Source of the DNA: Flavobacterium sp. NKUCC04_CG
GTDB taxonomy: Bacteria; Bacteroidota; Bacteroidia; Flavobacteriales; Flavobacteriaceae
Length of the DNA: 64,000 bases
Assembly (NCBI RefSeq): GCF_019345525.1
Contig: NZ_JAHKRA010000007.1
Span: 62,001 to 126,000, forward strand
Reading direction: 5' to 3'
This document shows positions 15,664 through 24,802 of this stretch, in pieces. Under the pieces are notes generated by a model. The model was given only the letters and a program-made list of their open reading frames with translations. It was not told the origin of the DNA and did not search any database. Position numbers and translations under genes: made by a program. Positions within the stretch are counted from its first letter, which is position 1. Every line of letters starts with the position of its first letter.

Positions 15664-16797
15664 ATGGCAGGAATCTATATACACATTCCGTTTTGCAAGC
15701 AAGCTTGTTATTATTGTGATTTTCATTTTTCAACTTCTCTAAAGAAAAAAGATGAAATGATTGAGGCAATTTTGGATGAATTGTTATTGAGACGCTCCGA
15801 AGTGGGTGCAGAGCAGATCGAAACCATTTACTTTGGAGGTGGTACTCCAAGTCTTTTAGAGGTATCAGAACTCAACCGAATCTTAGCATTTATAGCAGCT
15901 CATTTTGAAGTAATCGAGAATCCTGAGATTACCTTGGAGGCAAATCCAGATGATTTGAATGTTGATGCTTTACAGAAGTTGGCTCAGACTCGAATCAATC
16001 GTTTGAGTATTGGTATTCAATCGTTTTATGAAGCGGATTTAAAAATGATGAATCGAGCACATAATGCCCAAGAGGCATTAAATTGTTTGGTTGAGGCTAC
16101 TAAATATTTTAAAAACATCTCTATTGATTTGATCTACGGAATCCCCGGTATGACAGAAGAACGTTGGTTGCAGAATATAGAAACGGTGTTGAGTTTGGGG
16201 ATTGCGCATATTTCGAGCTACGCTTTAACTGTAGAGCCTAAAACAGCCCTACATAAAATGATTCAAACAGGTAGTATACCAAAGCCCGATGACGGTATGG
16301 CGCATCAACATTTTTTGTTGCTGATGGATCGTTTAAAAGAGGCGGGTTTTATTCACTATGAATTGTCAAATTTCGGGAAAGAAGGTTATTTTTCACAAAA
16401 TAATTCTGCCTATTGGTTGGGTAAGAGGTATTTGGGGGTTGGTCCGTCGGCACACAGTTTTGACGGTCAGTCGCGCAGTTGGAATATTTCCAACAACAGC
16501 TTGTATATAAAGGGAATTCAAACAAAAGTATTGCCTATCGAAAGAGAGGAATTGTCAGAAGCAGATCGGTATAATGAGTATGTTATGACAGGACTTCGAA
16601 CAATCTGGGGCGTTGATCTTGCTCGTGTAGAAAGCGATTTTGGAGTTGGCTTTAAGTCGTATATTTTAACCCAATCCGCGCGATTTATCGCTGACGATCT
16701 GATGAGCAATGATTCAGGAGTTCTAACCATAACAAATAAGGGAAAATTTTTAAGCGATGGAATTGCTGCTGATTTATTTTGGTTAAATTTGAAATAA
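15664..16797 (+). CDS. hemW: Radical SAM heme chaperone HemW
   Basis: 377 aa. The N-terminal HIPFCKQACYYCDFHF gives the CxxxCxxC iron-sulfur motif plus the fourth Cys-like spacing typical of the HemN/HemW group. It is followed by YFGGGTPS and a HemN C-terminal domain (NEYVMTGLRTIWG). It lacks the longer N-terminus of true coproporphyrinogen oxidase HemN, so HemW, which transfers heme to apoproteins, is the better name. It directly abuts ruvC (TAA at 15661-15663, ATG at 15664). Downstream, the cyclase-family frame overlaps its last codons if the earliest TTG is used. Confidence 0.93.
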   Translation: MAGIYIHIPFCKQACYYCDFHFSTSLKKKDEMIEAILDELLLRRSEVGAEQIETIYFGGGTPSLLEVSELNRILAFIAAHFEVIENPEITLEANPDDLNVDALQKLAQTRINRLSIGIQSFYEADLKMMNRAHNAQEALNCLVEATKYFKNISIDLIYGIPGMTEERWLQNIETVLSLGIAHISSYALTVEPKTALHKMIQTGSIPKPDDGMAHQHFLLLMDRLKEAGFIHYELSNFGKEGYFSQNNSAYWLGKRYLGVGPSAHSFDGQSRSWNISNNSLYIKGIQTKVLPIEREELSEADRYNEYVMTGLRTIWGVDLARVESDFGVGFKSYILTQSARFIADDLMSNDSGVLTITNKGKFLSDGIAADLFWLNLK

Positions 16798-16802
16798 AAA
16801 AA

Positions 16803-17570
16803 TTGAAAGCAAGCATCACCTTTTTAGATAAAAATTACAGGGTCGACTTTTCTCAACCATTAGACATATCCATTCCTTTAAGTGCTTCGGAAGAAAATCC
16901 GATTGCCTGGTATCAAAATATGCCGGAAATCAAACCTGTGCAAGATGGAGATTGGATTGGAAAGGTCAGTGAAGGGCAATCTTCTACCAATTTCAATAAT
17001 ATTTTTTTTAATCCCCATGCGCACGGTACTCATACCGAATGTTTGGGACATATTACATTTGATTTTTACAGTGTCAACCAGCATTTAAAACAGTTTATGT
17101 TTTTGGCGCAATTGATTTCGATTTCCCCGGTACTACTGGGTGAAGATCGGGTGATTGGTTTGACACAGATAAAAGAACAATGGGTCGAAAATCAACAAAC
17201 GGCCTTGGTTATTCGAACACTTCCCAACGACGATTTAAAGCAGCATCGAAAGTATTCTCATACCAATCCGCCCTATCTAACTGAAGAAGCTGTGGTTTTT
17301 TTAAGAGAATCGGGTATTGAACATTTACTGATAGACTTACCCAGTGTGGATAAGGAGAAAGATGATGGAAAATTGGTTTGTCATAAGGCGTTTTGGAATA
17401 TTACCGATGTGCATCAATTGTCAGATGACGCTCGTTTAGGTGCTACTATAACCGAAATGATTTTTGTTCCGTCTTTTATAAAAGATGGAAAGTATTTGCT
17501 CAATCTTCAAATCGCTTCTTTTGAAAACGACGCTACTCCGAGTAAACCGATACTGTATCGTATCGAATAG
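16803..17570 (+). CDS. Cyclase-family metal-dependent hydrolase
   Basis: 255 aa from a TTG at 16803, 5 bp after the hemW stop. The open frame extends to a TTG at 16779 inside hemW, but starting at MKASITFLDKNYRVD fits better. The metal-binding motif HAHGTHTECLGH, with a preceding Asp/Asn-rich turn, identifies the cyclase/kynurenine formamidase-like family (Mn or Zn dependent hydrolases). LIDLPSVDKEKDDGK and NITDVHQL are further family-like segments. The substrate is unknown. Kynurenine pathway genes are not in the window, so formamidase activity is not assumed. It lies in a ruvC-hemW-cyclase-yjbR run. Confidence 0.85.
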   Translation: MKASITFLDKNYRVDFSQPLDISIPLSASEENPIAWYQNMPEIKPVQDGDWIGKVSEGQSSTNFNNIFFNPHAHGTHTECLGHITFDFYSVNQHLKQFMFLAQLISISPVLLGEDRVIGLTQIKEQWVENQQTALVIRTLPNDDLKQHRKYSHTNPPYLTEEAVVFLRESGIEHLLIDLPSVDKEKDDGKLVCHKAFWNITDVHQLSDDARLGATITEMIFVPSFIKDGKYLLNLQIASFENDATPSKPILYRIE

Positions 17571-17613
17571 CTGCTCGAGCTGATTTTATCTATAATCTTA
17601 ATATTGAGGAATA

Positions 17614-17976
17614 ATGGACAGCATTCAATCATTTTACGAATATGCCCTTTTAAAAAAAGGAGCATCCGAACATTTCCCCTTTGATCAAAATACTTTGGTC
17701 TTTAAAGTTGGAGGCAAAATATTTGCCTTAACCGCTCTTAGTGATTGGGAAAAAGGCACAGGAATGATCAACCTCAAGTGTGATCCAGAGCGGGCTATGG
17801 AGCTTCGTGAAGAGTATGAAGAAATCATACCGGGTTATCACATGAATAAAAAACACTGGAATACCGTAAGTTGTACGGGTAGGTTATCTTCAAAGATGAT
17901 TCGAGAATTAATCGATCATTCCTATGACTTAGTACTTGCGAGTTTACCAAAAAAAATAAGAGACGAAATGAGTTAA
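17614..17976 (+). CDS. MmcQ/YjbR family protein
   Basis: 120 aa. Contains FKVGGKIFALTAL, INLKCDPERAMELREEY, then IIPGYHMNKKHWNTV, the signature of the MmcQ/YjbR (CyaY-like fold) family. These small proteins are annotated as DNA-binding, though the biochemical role is poorly defined. Normal full length. It follows the cyclase gene by 43 bp on the same strand and its stop lies 3 bp from the end of the convergent TonB-like pseudogene. Confidence 0.9.
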   Translation: MDSIQSFYEYALLKKGASEHFPFDQNTLVFKVGGKIFALTALSDWEKGTGMINLKCDPERAMELREEYEEIIPGYHMNKKHWNTVSCTGRLSSKMIRELIDHSYDLVLASLPKKIRDEMS

Positions 17977-17979
17977 TAT

Positions 17980-18484
17980 TTATTTCGTTATAGAACTATC
18001 AGCAACTTCTTCTTGGATTTTGATTGTAATAGCTATGGTGAATAAACTTCTTACTTTTTTGCCGCCATTTTCCACTGGTATCCAAGGAATGCTGTTTTTG
18101 AGTATGTCGATAATATATAGATCGGTTTTTTTATCTAAACCTCTTAATATTTTGACCTCGTCAATCTTTCCGTCTTCTTCTGCCATAAATTGAAATATAA
18201 GTTTAGCTACACCACCGTCGAAAGTTTCGGGAGTTTTAAATTTATTGATAAAGTATTTATTGAATTCCGACATACCACCTGGGTAAGTGGCTGTTTTTTC
18301 TACTGTTTGAAATTAATCCATCGGTGGTTTTTTAGCAATTGATGGCGCATTGAGGTTGTTGGTCTGAGCTTGTACACTAAACACAGCGAATAGAGTTAAT
18401 AGTAGGGATGAAACACCTTGTGCCAAGATGTTTTTTTCTTTTGTTAATGGTTTTTTTGTCTGTGGGTGCAATTTTGAAACGCAT
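17980..18484 (-). pseudogene. Broken TonB-like (energy transducer C-terminal) protein
   Basis: The intact-looking 97-aa tail (from 18273) reads like a TonB C-terminal domain: GVAKLIFQFMAEEDGKIDEV, then PWIPVENGGKKV. Reading further upstream, the same frame continues in ATYPGG (TATYPGGMSEFNKYF), a hallmark found ahead of TonB domains. It is then interrupted by TAA at 18315-18313, and resumes as a signal-peptide-like SLLLTLFAVFSVQAQ. The only good ATG (18484, 4 bp after the receptor stop) is in another frame, so a frameshift is also needed. Two T7 runs (18431-18437 and 18451-18457) lie in between. Inference: a TonB-like partner of the upstream receptor, inactivated by one nonsense codon and one indel. 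A sequencing error could explain the homopolymer but not easily the stop. Confidence 0.7.
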
Positions 18485-18488
18485 TCTA

Positions 18489-21125
18489 TTAAAAACTAAA
18501 AACAGCTCCAAATAACAAAGTTCGGGGACGTATAGGCATAATCATAGTGCTACTGTTGACGCCACTAAAGCTTGTATAACTATAGTTTTTTTGATTCAAT
18601 AGGTTTTGTACATTTAGGAAAAACTCAACAAATGCCAGTTTGTATTTTGATTCTAAGTCGAGGAAATAATTTCTAGTTATCAAATTTTCACTAAGTTCAA
18701 TATAGTTATGTTCTGCACTTAAATTTAAATAAAGATTTTTGGACGGGAAAAAATATATTTTTAAGTCTTGGTTAACGGTCTTTAAGGGGTTGGTCTTGAT
18801 ATATTTGTTTTTCTCCCAAAATATAGTGCTACCCCAGTTATAATTAAATGTGAACCATTCGAATTGTTTAAAGTGGATTGTAAAATTAGACCTAAAAGAA
18901 TTGCTGTAATTATTGAATAAAACCTCTTGCTGAAAGATGTCGGTTTGGTGTTGTTTATAGTTGAGGTTTACATCTAGGGTAGTTTTTAGGATACTAAAAT
19001 ATTTGTTTGCTTTGGTCTCCAAGCTGCGTGTAGAAGATTTGAGGTCCTTTAAAAGCGTAGTCGTAAACTGATAGTCTGGACTATTGAAATTATGATTCAT
19101 TAGATTGCTTTTTACCGGTTGATAAGATAGGGAGATATTGAAAAAAAATGCTGAAATCAAATCTTGGTAGTCAATCCTAAAATTATAGTTTTGAGCGATT
19201 CTCTTTTCTAGTAAATCGGTTGCCCTATAATAGTTCCGGTAGTCGGTCATTACGATTCCTGAAAGCTGATTTTGGACGGTACCTATATGCGTTGTTTTAG
19301 ATGCATTTAAGCTTAGTCTAAAAAAGGGATTAAGCGTATAGGTGGTATTAAAATGTGGATTTACGAAAAAGGGGGGTGTTTTTGAATTGAGTTGGGGGAT
19401 AAGTTGGTTTTTGGCAATATTCGCCTCGAATCTTAAAGGTAAAATTAGAGTCGCCCTCCATTTTTCCTTATAATATATAAATTCGGGTTTAATAGCAGCT
19501 CCAAAGCGAAGCAATTTTATGCGATTTATTAATTCGTATTGCTCTAAAAAACTAAATTTTTGGGATGTTTGCAAATCAGTCTTTATTTGGTCGTTGTTAA
19601 AAAATAATTCCAGACCGTTGGAAAGTGTATGTCCCCATAAGGCGGTGTTTTTATGGAATTGCAGCTTGGTTAGAAAGTGGGTGTTCCGAATGTTTTGTAC
19701 AGCAAAATGGGAGGTATTTGGCTCCATGATTTTATGTTCGTTTGCAAAAACTTCTGGTTGACTGATCCATCGACTAAAAGAGTTTATGCTGTATTTATTG
19801 TCTTGACTTCCAAAAATAGTAGAAAACTTGTTTTGGACTTGATAGGATTTTTGAGTTGTTTGAGCGGTATTGTTAAAGCGGTTTGAAATTGTTTTAATGG
19901 ATCGACTCCAGTTTATTAAGGTGTTGATTTCGTTGGATAGATAGGTCTTGGGATTGTTGTTTTCATAGCGTGTCGTAAAATCAATTTTTGAACGATGAGC
20001 ACGGTTTAAAATATTTTCATTCAATTGAAAAGCCTTATGTTGGTCTATTAGAAAATAAGCTGACTGATTTTCAATTTCCTGCGATTGATAGTCTTTTGTG
20101 TAAATTCCGTTATAGCGCAAGGTTTCGTATTCAGAGACTTTGTATAAGTGATTAAAAACACTTGTATAGGTTTCGTTATTAATATACCGCTTTTTTTCCA
20201 TAGGTATATCCGTGTTTTTAGGCGTTGTTATATAGGTTCTCGGTGTTGGAGAGTAAAAGAAAAAATGAGATAGATCAACAAGCTCTTCACTGTCACTAAT
20301 AATGTCAATACCTGTATTATCCGTTTGCAATCGAATTAAGGATTGCTGTTTTTTGCCTAGTTTCGACGCAAATAATTTAGTTTGGATTAGATAAGGCTCA
20401 AATCCTAATGCTCCTTCTATTTGCCCAAAAGGCCTGTGTTGATATGATTCATTTAGTTTTATATTAACAGCGGCTTCATCTGGAATCTCAATGTCTTTTA
20501 GGGTTTTAATATGTTGATTGTTTTCAATAATCTGAATTGAAAATATGGCTTCTATAGGTAAACTCTTTGTAGCTATGCCATAGCGTTGTCCCATTAAATC
20601 AAGACCTTCAATATAGAATTTATTGATTGATTTCCCTTCGTATTTTATAGCTCCAGATGGGCTTACTTCCACTCCGGGCAACCTGTTTAAAACATCGATT
20701 AAATGCCGGTCTTCTCGGCTTTTGAATCTAGTGATGCTGTAGTTTAACGTATCCTTATCTCTTGAAATAAGCGGTGTTTGTATAAGGATTTCGTCGATTT
20801 CAAAGGCTTTAGGCTCTAAGTAAATTTCCATATTGTTGCCTATAGTTTTCGTTTGTATTTCTTGGTAGCCAATTAAGGCAAAGCTCATTGAAACTGGATA
20901 TGAGTTAAAGGATCCTTCAAATATTCCTTGAGGGTTACTTAGTAAATATCCTATTGAGATTTTATCGGAATTGTAGATTTTACAAATTACTCCCTCGATA
21001 GGGAGTTGTGTTTCTTTGTCGTAAACGATGCCTCTAACGCTATTGGTTTGCCCGTGTGAGGTGATGTTTTGCAAGCAGAGTATAAACACAATTAGACCCG
21101 ATCGAAATGTTTTAGTGTAATTCAT
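18489..21125 (-). CDS. TonB-dependent receptor-like outer-membrane protein with carboxypeptidase-like domain
   Basis: 878 aa. Signal peptide (ends near SHGQ, residue 26), then a carboxypeptidase-like regulatory domain (about 28-110, VRGIVYDKETQLPIEGV). A plug-like domain follows (about 115-225, HLIDVLNRLPGVEVSPSG, then KFYIEGLDL), and then a large barrel ending FGAVFSF. Members of this branch occur next to GLPGLI proteins in Bacteroidota, as here (GLPGLI gene 91 bp upstream). The substrate is unknown. A TonB-like gene follows 4 bp downstream but is broken. The neighbouring small cysteine-containing peptide may be a partner or cargo, which is speculation from gene order. Confidence 0.85.
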   Translation of the reverse strand: MNYTKTFRSGLIVFILCLQNITSHGQTNSVRGIVYDKETQLPIEGVICKIYNSDKISIGYLLSNPQGIFEGSFNSYPVSMSFALIGYQEIQTKTIGNNMEIYLEPKAFEIDEILIQTPLISRDKDTLNYSITRFKSREDRHLIDVLNRLPGVEVSPSGAIKYEGKSINKFYIEGLDLMGQRYGIATKSLPIEAIFSIQIIENNQHIKTLKDIEIPDEAAVNIKLNESYQHRPFGQIEGALGFEPYLIQTKLFASKLGKKQQSLIRLQTDNTGIDIISDSEELVDLSHFFFYSPTPRTYITTPKNTDIPMEKKRYINNETYTSVFNHLYKVSEYETLRYNGIYTKDYQSQEIENQSAYFLIDQHKAFQLNENILNRAHRSKIDFTTRYENNNPKTYLSNEINTLINWSRSIKTISNRFNNTAQTTQKSYQVQNKFSTIFGSQDNKYSINSFSRWISQPEVFANEHKIMEPNTSHFAVQNIRNTHFLTKLQFHKNTALWGHTLSNGLELFFNNDQIKTDLQTSQKFSFLEQYELINRIKLLRFGAAIKPEFIYYKEKWRATLILPLRFEANIAKNQLIPQLNSKTPPFFVNPHFNTTYTLNPFFRLSLNASKTTHIGTVQNQLSGIVMTDYRNYYRATDLLEKRIAQNYNFRIDYQDLISAFFFNISLSYQPVKSNLMNHNFNSPDYQFTTTLLKDLKSSTRSLETKANKYFSILKTTLDVNLNYKQHQTDIFQQEVLFNNYSNSFRSNFTIHFKQFEWFTFNYNWGSTIFWEKNKYIKTNPLKTVNQDLKIYFFPSKNLYLNLSAEHNYIELSENLITRNYFLDLESKYKLAFVEFFLNVQNLLNQKNYSYTSFSGVNSSTMIMPIRPRTLLFGAVFSF

Positions 21126-21216
21126 TTTTTGTTTCTAAAGCCGTAGCTTGCTCAATGATGTTTTGTGATAAGGAGTTACTATAGGTACCTTAGAATTGAT
21201 GTTTTCTAGATGTGAA

Positions 21217-22080
21217 TTATTCTAGTTCTATAGGATTATAAGGGAGTGTGGATTCACGGGTTTTGATGGCTTTTCCCGGCTCGCTATACATAGTTCCTTT
21301 TATGGCTGAAGAGGGATTATCCGCTAGGTTCTTTTCTGCTTTTCGCGCCTTGTCTCTAGTGGTTTTGATCGTGTTTTTATTTTCTATAAGGAAGATCGGG
21401 ACTTGCTTTTTATCGATGCCCTGCGCTGTAAATATATAAGCTTGTTGTGAATCTTCAATCTGTAATATTAGCCCGGGTAGACCGTTAAATAAATGAGGTC
21501 CGTCACTAATTGGGATTTCTTCGGTGTACCAAGCTATGTAGTCTCTACCTCTAAATGTGCAGCTGGCTTTTTGACACTGATAACCGAGAATTGGTTTGGT
21601 GTCTTCTTGAATTTGCCAGTTTAATTTTATGTTATCTTCTTCATATTGATAGGTTCCACCAAAACGGAGTACTAATTGAATTGTGGATTTTTGTTGAGGG
21701 TAGTTCTTAATGATATTTGTTTGATATTTACGATTTCGACGCATGCCCAACACGGTATTGCCGTATGCTGAATTAGCATACTTTTCCTTTTTTGGAGCCT
21801 TCTTGAGATGGTCGATTTTTAAGGCGTAATAATCGGAGAACTTACTCGTGTTTTTTCCAATTTGCAATACGGTTAGGCCGTGTTCCCTTTTTGTTTTATG
21901 GATGGGGTTTGGAATAAAATCCATTTGATACGTGATATTGAGGTAAGCGGTGTCAATCGGTATGGTTGTGAATTCTGAAAAAGCCAAAGATGAGGGGCGT
22001 CCGTTAGGTTCGATTCGCTGCGCCAAAGTTAGCAGCGGTAGCAACAAAATCAGTAGAGCTATAGTTTGTTTTACTGTCAT
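21217..22080 (-). CDS. GLPGLI family protein
   Basis: 287 aa with a Sec signal peptide (cleavage near TLAQR, residue 20). The family-defining motif is present as FNGLPGLILQIED, preceded by the usual IAWYTEEIPISDGPHLF, with a CQKASCTFRG segment upstream. GLPGLI proteins are exported Bacteroidota proteins of unknown function, often beside TonB-dependent receptors. Gene order here (small peptide, GLPGLI, receptor, TonB-like) suggests one transcription unit. The C-terminus is Lys/Glu-rich and normal for the family. No enzymatic residues can be proposed. Confidence 0.92.
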   Translation of the reverse strand: MTVKQTIALLILLLPLLTLAQRIEPNGRPSSLAFSEFTTIPIDTAYLNITYQMDFIPNPIHKTKREHGLTVLQIGKNTSKFSDYYALKIDHLKKAPKKEKYANSAYGNTVLGMRRNRKYQTNIIKNYPQQKSTIQLVLRFGGTYQYEEDNIKLNWQIQEDTKPILGYQCQKASCTFRGRDYIAWYTEEIPISDGPHLFNGLPGLILQIEDSQQAYIFTAQGIDKKQVPIFLIENKNTIKTTRDKARKAEKNLADNPSSAIKGTMYSEPGKAIKTRESTLPYNPIELE

Positions 22081-22160
22081 AATTTCTTTGTATTAATAAA
22101 GCAACTATTGAATTACTCGTAAAATTAATAGCGCAATAGTTGCTTTTGTAATTAAGAGCC

Positions 22161-22367
22161 TCAGTTACAACGTATATAGTCGTAATATGAAATGGCATCA
22201 TAGTAGTCTTCATCGGTATAATAGTTTTCTTGACATAAATAAAAATGGCCGTCACAACTATCCATGATTAAATCCCATTGTGTGCAAGCGGATTTAAATC
22301 CGCCTAAGGCGCTTCCTAATCCGATAAGAAAGAGTCCTATTACTAGTTTTTTAAATGGTATTTCCAT
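22161..22367 (-). CDS. Small exported Cys-containing peptide, unrecognised
   Basis: 68 aa. An N-terminal hydrophobic segment (KLVIGLFLIGLGSALGGF, residues 7-24) is followed by a short tail of about 42 residues. The tail has four Cys at 28, 38, 45 and 67 and is rich in Tyr and Asp (ENYYTDEDYYDAISYYDYI). This is a signal or anchor plus a compact disulfide-capable domain. It is the first gene of the minus-strand GLPGLI/receptor unit (80 bp before the GLPGLI gene). A GG within the hydrophobic segment is not a convincing C39 site. I recognise no family; Bacteroidota loci often encode such small secreted peptides beside receptors. The frame is supported by position and composition only. Confidence 0.55.
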   Translation of the reverse strand: MEIPFKKLVIGLFLIGLGSALGGFKSACTQWDLIMDSCDGHFYLCQENYYTDEDYYDAISYYDYIRCN

Positions 22368-22645
22368 ATTTAATTACTATTTAAAAGGTTACTTAAATTG
22401 ATTTTTTGTTTGGGGATTATAAAATTTCATTTACCAAAATAATAAAATATCTTTTTGCTTTTTAAACTTTAACTATTTGTTTATCAGTGTATTGTTTTTT
22501 CGAAATTGCGATAAAATAGTAAGATTTGATTTTTAAATAAATAGAATATTATAAGTTTTTTATATAAAAAATGAAGTTGAGGGGGCGAGGAAAAAAAAAC
22601 GAGTGGGTTGTTCTGAACTGAATTAAGACTAATTCTCGCTTTTTG
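22368..22645. other. AT-rich intergenic region between the GLPGLI module and miaE
   Basis: Very AT-rich, with long A and T runs and no open frame of note. It should contain the promoter of the small-peptide unit (minus strand), but I find no perfect TAnnTTTG element there. The right end is the miaE terminator. Confidence 0.5.
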
Positions 22646-22676
22646 AAAAAAAAAAACACTCCAAAGGGGGAGTGTT
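22646..22676 (-). terminator. Terminator of miaE
   Basis: Stem AACACTCC / GGAGTGTT (8 bp) with a 6-nt loop, followed on the minus strand by a run of about nine T. It lies 26 bp beyond the miaE stop. Confidence 0.85.
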
Positions 22677-22702
22677 AGCTTATGTTGATGGGTTGAATAA
22701 GT

Positions 22703-23284
22703 TTAACCGTGGACGGTTTCTTGTTTACCGTAATTTTGAATCAATTGGCCTTCAAAGTCCAGCCATTCTTTCCAACGCTGATCTACATCGACTTTTTCGG
22801 TATATTTTTTGGCAAATTTTAAAAATGTGGTGTAATGTCCGGCTTCGCTAATCATTAAATCTCTATAAAAAACGGCTAATTCCTCGTCTTTAATGTTTTC
22901 AGACAATACTCTAAAACGTTCGCAACTGCGTGCTTCAATCATGGCTGCAAACAAAAGGCGCTCGATAAACGCATCGTTTCTACTGCCGTCTTTTTTCATG
23001 AATTTAAACAGTTGGTTCACATAGTCGTCTTTGCGTTCTCTACCTAGGGTGTAACCGCGTTGTTTGATGATTTCGTGAACCATTTTAAAATGCTCCATTT
23101 CTTCGATAGCGATATCGGTTAGGGCAGTAACCAGGTCTTCGTGTTCTGAATTATATGCTATGATAGTAATGGCATTGGTAGCAGCTTTTTGCTCGCACCA
23201 AGCGTGATCGGTTAAAATCTCTTCTAAGTTAGATTCGGCAATATTAGCCCATCTGGGGTCGGTCAATAATTTTAATCCTAACAT
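22703..23284 (-). CDS. miaE: tRNA-(ms2io6A)-hydroxylase-like diiron protein MiaE
   Basis: 193 aa from the ATG at 23284. MiaE hydroxylates the isopentenyl group of ms2i6A at position 37 of tRNA. Diiron ligand motifs are visible: the first Glu in the CEQKAAT region, EEMEHFKMVHE, then EARSCERF and SEAGHYTTF. The frame runs back to a TTG at 23314, but a perfect -7 box (TAAATTTG, 23310-23303) lies between, so the TTG would be upstream of the transcript. MLGLKLLTDPRW is also the normal start of the family. Divergent from the glycosyltransferase gene; ends at a strong terminator. Confidence 0.93.
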   Translation of the reverse strand: MLGLKLLTDPRWANIAESNLEEILTDHAWCEQKAATNAITIIAYNSEHEDLVTALTDIAIEEMEHFKMVHEIIKQRGYTLGRERKDDYVNQLFKFMKKDGSRNDAFIERLLFAAMIEARSCERFRVLSENIKDEELAVFYRDLMISEAGHYTTFLKFAKKYTEKVDVDQRWKEWLDFEGQLIQNYGKQETVHG

Positions 23285-23302
23285 TTGATAATAGTTTAAA
23301 TG

Positions 23303-23310
23303 CAAATTTA
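23303..23310 (-). promoter_or_regulatory. -7 promoter element of miaE
   Basis: Minus-strand TAAATTTG, an exact TAnnTTTG match. Predicted transcription start is near 23296, only about 12 nt before the ATG, giving a very short leader. It decides the start codon of miaE. Confidence 0.6.
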
Positions 23311-23371
23311 GCAATTATTATCGGCTTTAAAAATTGATCCAGTTCATGCAAATATTCCGTTATTTTGTAAG

Positions 23372-24619
23372 ATGGAAAATTTTTTAAACGAAAAGCGTTT
23401 ATTGGTCATTGGATTGGTTTGGCCTGAGCCCGGGTCATCAGCAGCGGGAACTCGGATGGTTCAATTGATACGTTGGTTTTTAAAACAGGGAATGCAGGTA
23501 CACTTTGCTTGTGCTGCCGGTAAATCTGACTTTAGTTTTGATCTAATTAGTTTAGGTGTAATCGAAGAAGAAATCGTGTTAAATGACAGTGGTTTTGAAT
23601 CGCAATTAACAAAGTGGAATCCGGATATCGTGCTCTTTGATCGTTTTATGATAGAAGAACAATACGGATGGCGTGTTGCTCAAGTTTGCCCTAATGCGAT
23701 GCGATTACTCGATACCGAAGATTTACATTTTTTAAGACACGCCCGCCAAGAATGTTTTAAAAAGGGAATTCCGTTTTCCGAAGAGTGGCTTTACAGCGAT
23801 CGCGCAAAGAGAGAGATTGCGAGTATTTATCGTTGCGATGCTTCCTTGATTATTTCGGAGTTTGAAATGAATTTACTTCAAAAGCAGTTTAATATTGATT
23901 CGCGTTTGCTGCGTTATTTGCCTTTTATGGAAGAGGAGATTACCGCTGAAATTCAGTCGAGTTGGAAGGGTTTTGAGGATAGTGTGGACTTTGTGTTTAT
24001 TGGGAATTTCATCCATGAACCCAATTGGAACACGGTGCAAGTTTTAAAAAATCGAATTTGGCCCGCAGTGCGGAAACGGTTACCGACTGCAAAATTACAT
24101 ATATACGGAGCGTATGCAACAGCTAAAGTATTGCAATTGCATCAGCCCAAGGACGGGTTTTTGGTACATGGACGTGCTCAGGATGTTTTGGAGGTCATGT
24201 TGCCCGCTAGGGTATTGTTGGCTCCTATTCAATTCGGTGCGGGGGTCAAGGGGAAGTTTATCGATGGAATAAAAACGGGCACCCCTAATGTAACGACGAG
24301 TATCGGTGTGGAAGGAATGAACGGTAATCTGGATTGGAATGGTTTTATAGCAGATTCAGATCAAGACTTTGTTGATAAAGCCGTGCAATTATATACGGAA
24401 AAGGCTGTTTGGGAAGAGGCAAGGAATCAAGGGGTGTTGTTGCTTAATCAACGGTATGCCGCTTGTTTGTTTTCTTCAGATTTTTTAGTTTGGATAAGGG
24501 AGTCTTTGTTTAATTTGCAAAAAAATCGTCAATTTAATTTTGTAGGACAGCTTTTGTCGCATCATAGTTTACAGAGTACTAAGTATATGAGTCTTTGGAT
24601 TGAAGAGAAGAATAAATAA
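23372..24619 (+). CDS. Glycosyltransferase (GT4-like)
   Basis: 415 aa, soluble. The N-terminal Rossmann half begins RLLVIGLVWPEPGSSAAGTR, typical of GT-B enzymes with a Gly-rich acceptor-side loop. The C-terminal half has FVFIGNFIHEPNWN, AKLHIYGAYA, then VLLAPIQFGAGVKGKFIDGI and a TPNVTTSIGVEGM segment. These correspond to the nucleotide-sugar site of GT4-type enzymes, with the usual E replaced in the EX7E region. Donor and acceptor are unknown and no polysaccharide cluster surrounds it. It is divergent from miaE with 87 bp between the start codons. Confidence 0.82.
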   Translation: MENFLNEKRLLVIGLVWPEPGSSAAGTRMVQLIRWFLKQGMQVHFACAAGKSDFSFDLISLGVIEEEIVLNDSGFESQLTKWNPDIVLFDRFMIEEQYGWRVAQVCPNAMRLLDTEDLHFLRHARQECFKKGIPFSEEWLYSDRAKREIASIYRCDASLIISEFEMNLLQKQFNIDSRLLRYLPFMEEEITAEIQSSWKGFEDSVDFVFIGNFIHEPNWNTVQVLKNRIWPAVRKRLPTAKLHIYGAYATAKVLQLHQPKDGFLVHGRAQDVLEVMLPARVLLAPIQFGAGVKGKFIDGIKTGTPNVTTSIGVEGMNGNLDWNGFIADSDQDFVDKAVQLYTEKAVWEEARNQGVLLLNQRYAACLFSSDFLVWIRESLFNLQKNRQFNFVGQLLSHHSLQSTKYMSLWIEEKNK

Positions 24620-24802
24620 ATATTATGTTAAAATTTATAATTTATTATTCTTTTCTCAGTGCCGATGTTTTAAGGGATTTGATGTAAAATCAAGCTTAAT
24701 TTTTGGTGTTTTTATTGTTAAATTTTAGGCTGTATATACTATATGTTGTTTTTATGTTATAATAATCATTAAATTTATGAAGAAAATTAATTTATTATAG
24801 CT

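Noticed and set aside
18489-21125. SusC/SusD-type glycan utilisation locus
   Set aside because: No SusD-like lipoprotein or glycoside hydrolase lies next to the receptor; GLPGLI context is different.
22004-22255. 83-aa minus-strand frame overlapping the GLPGLI and small-peptide genes
   Set aside because: Out of frame with both, no signal or domain; the two flanking frames explain the region better.
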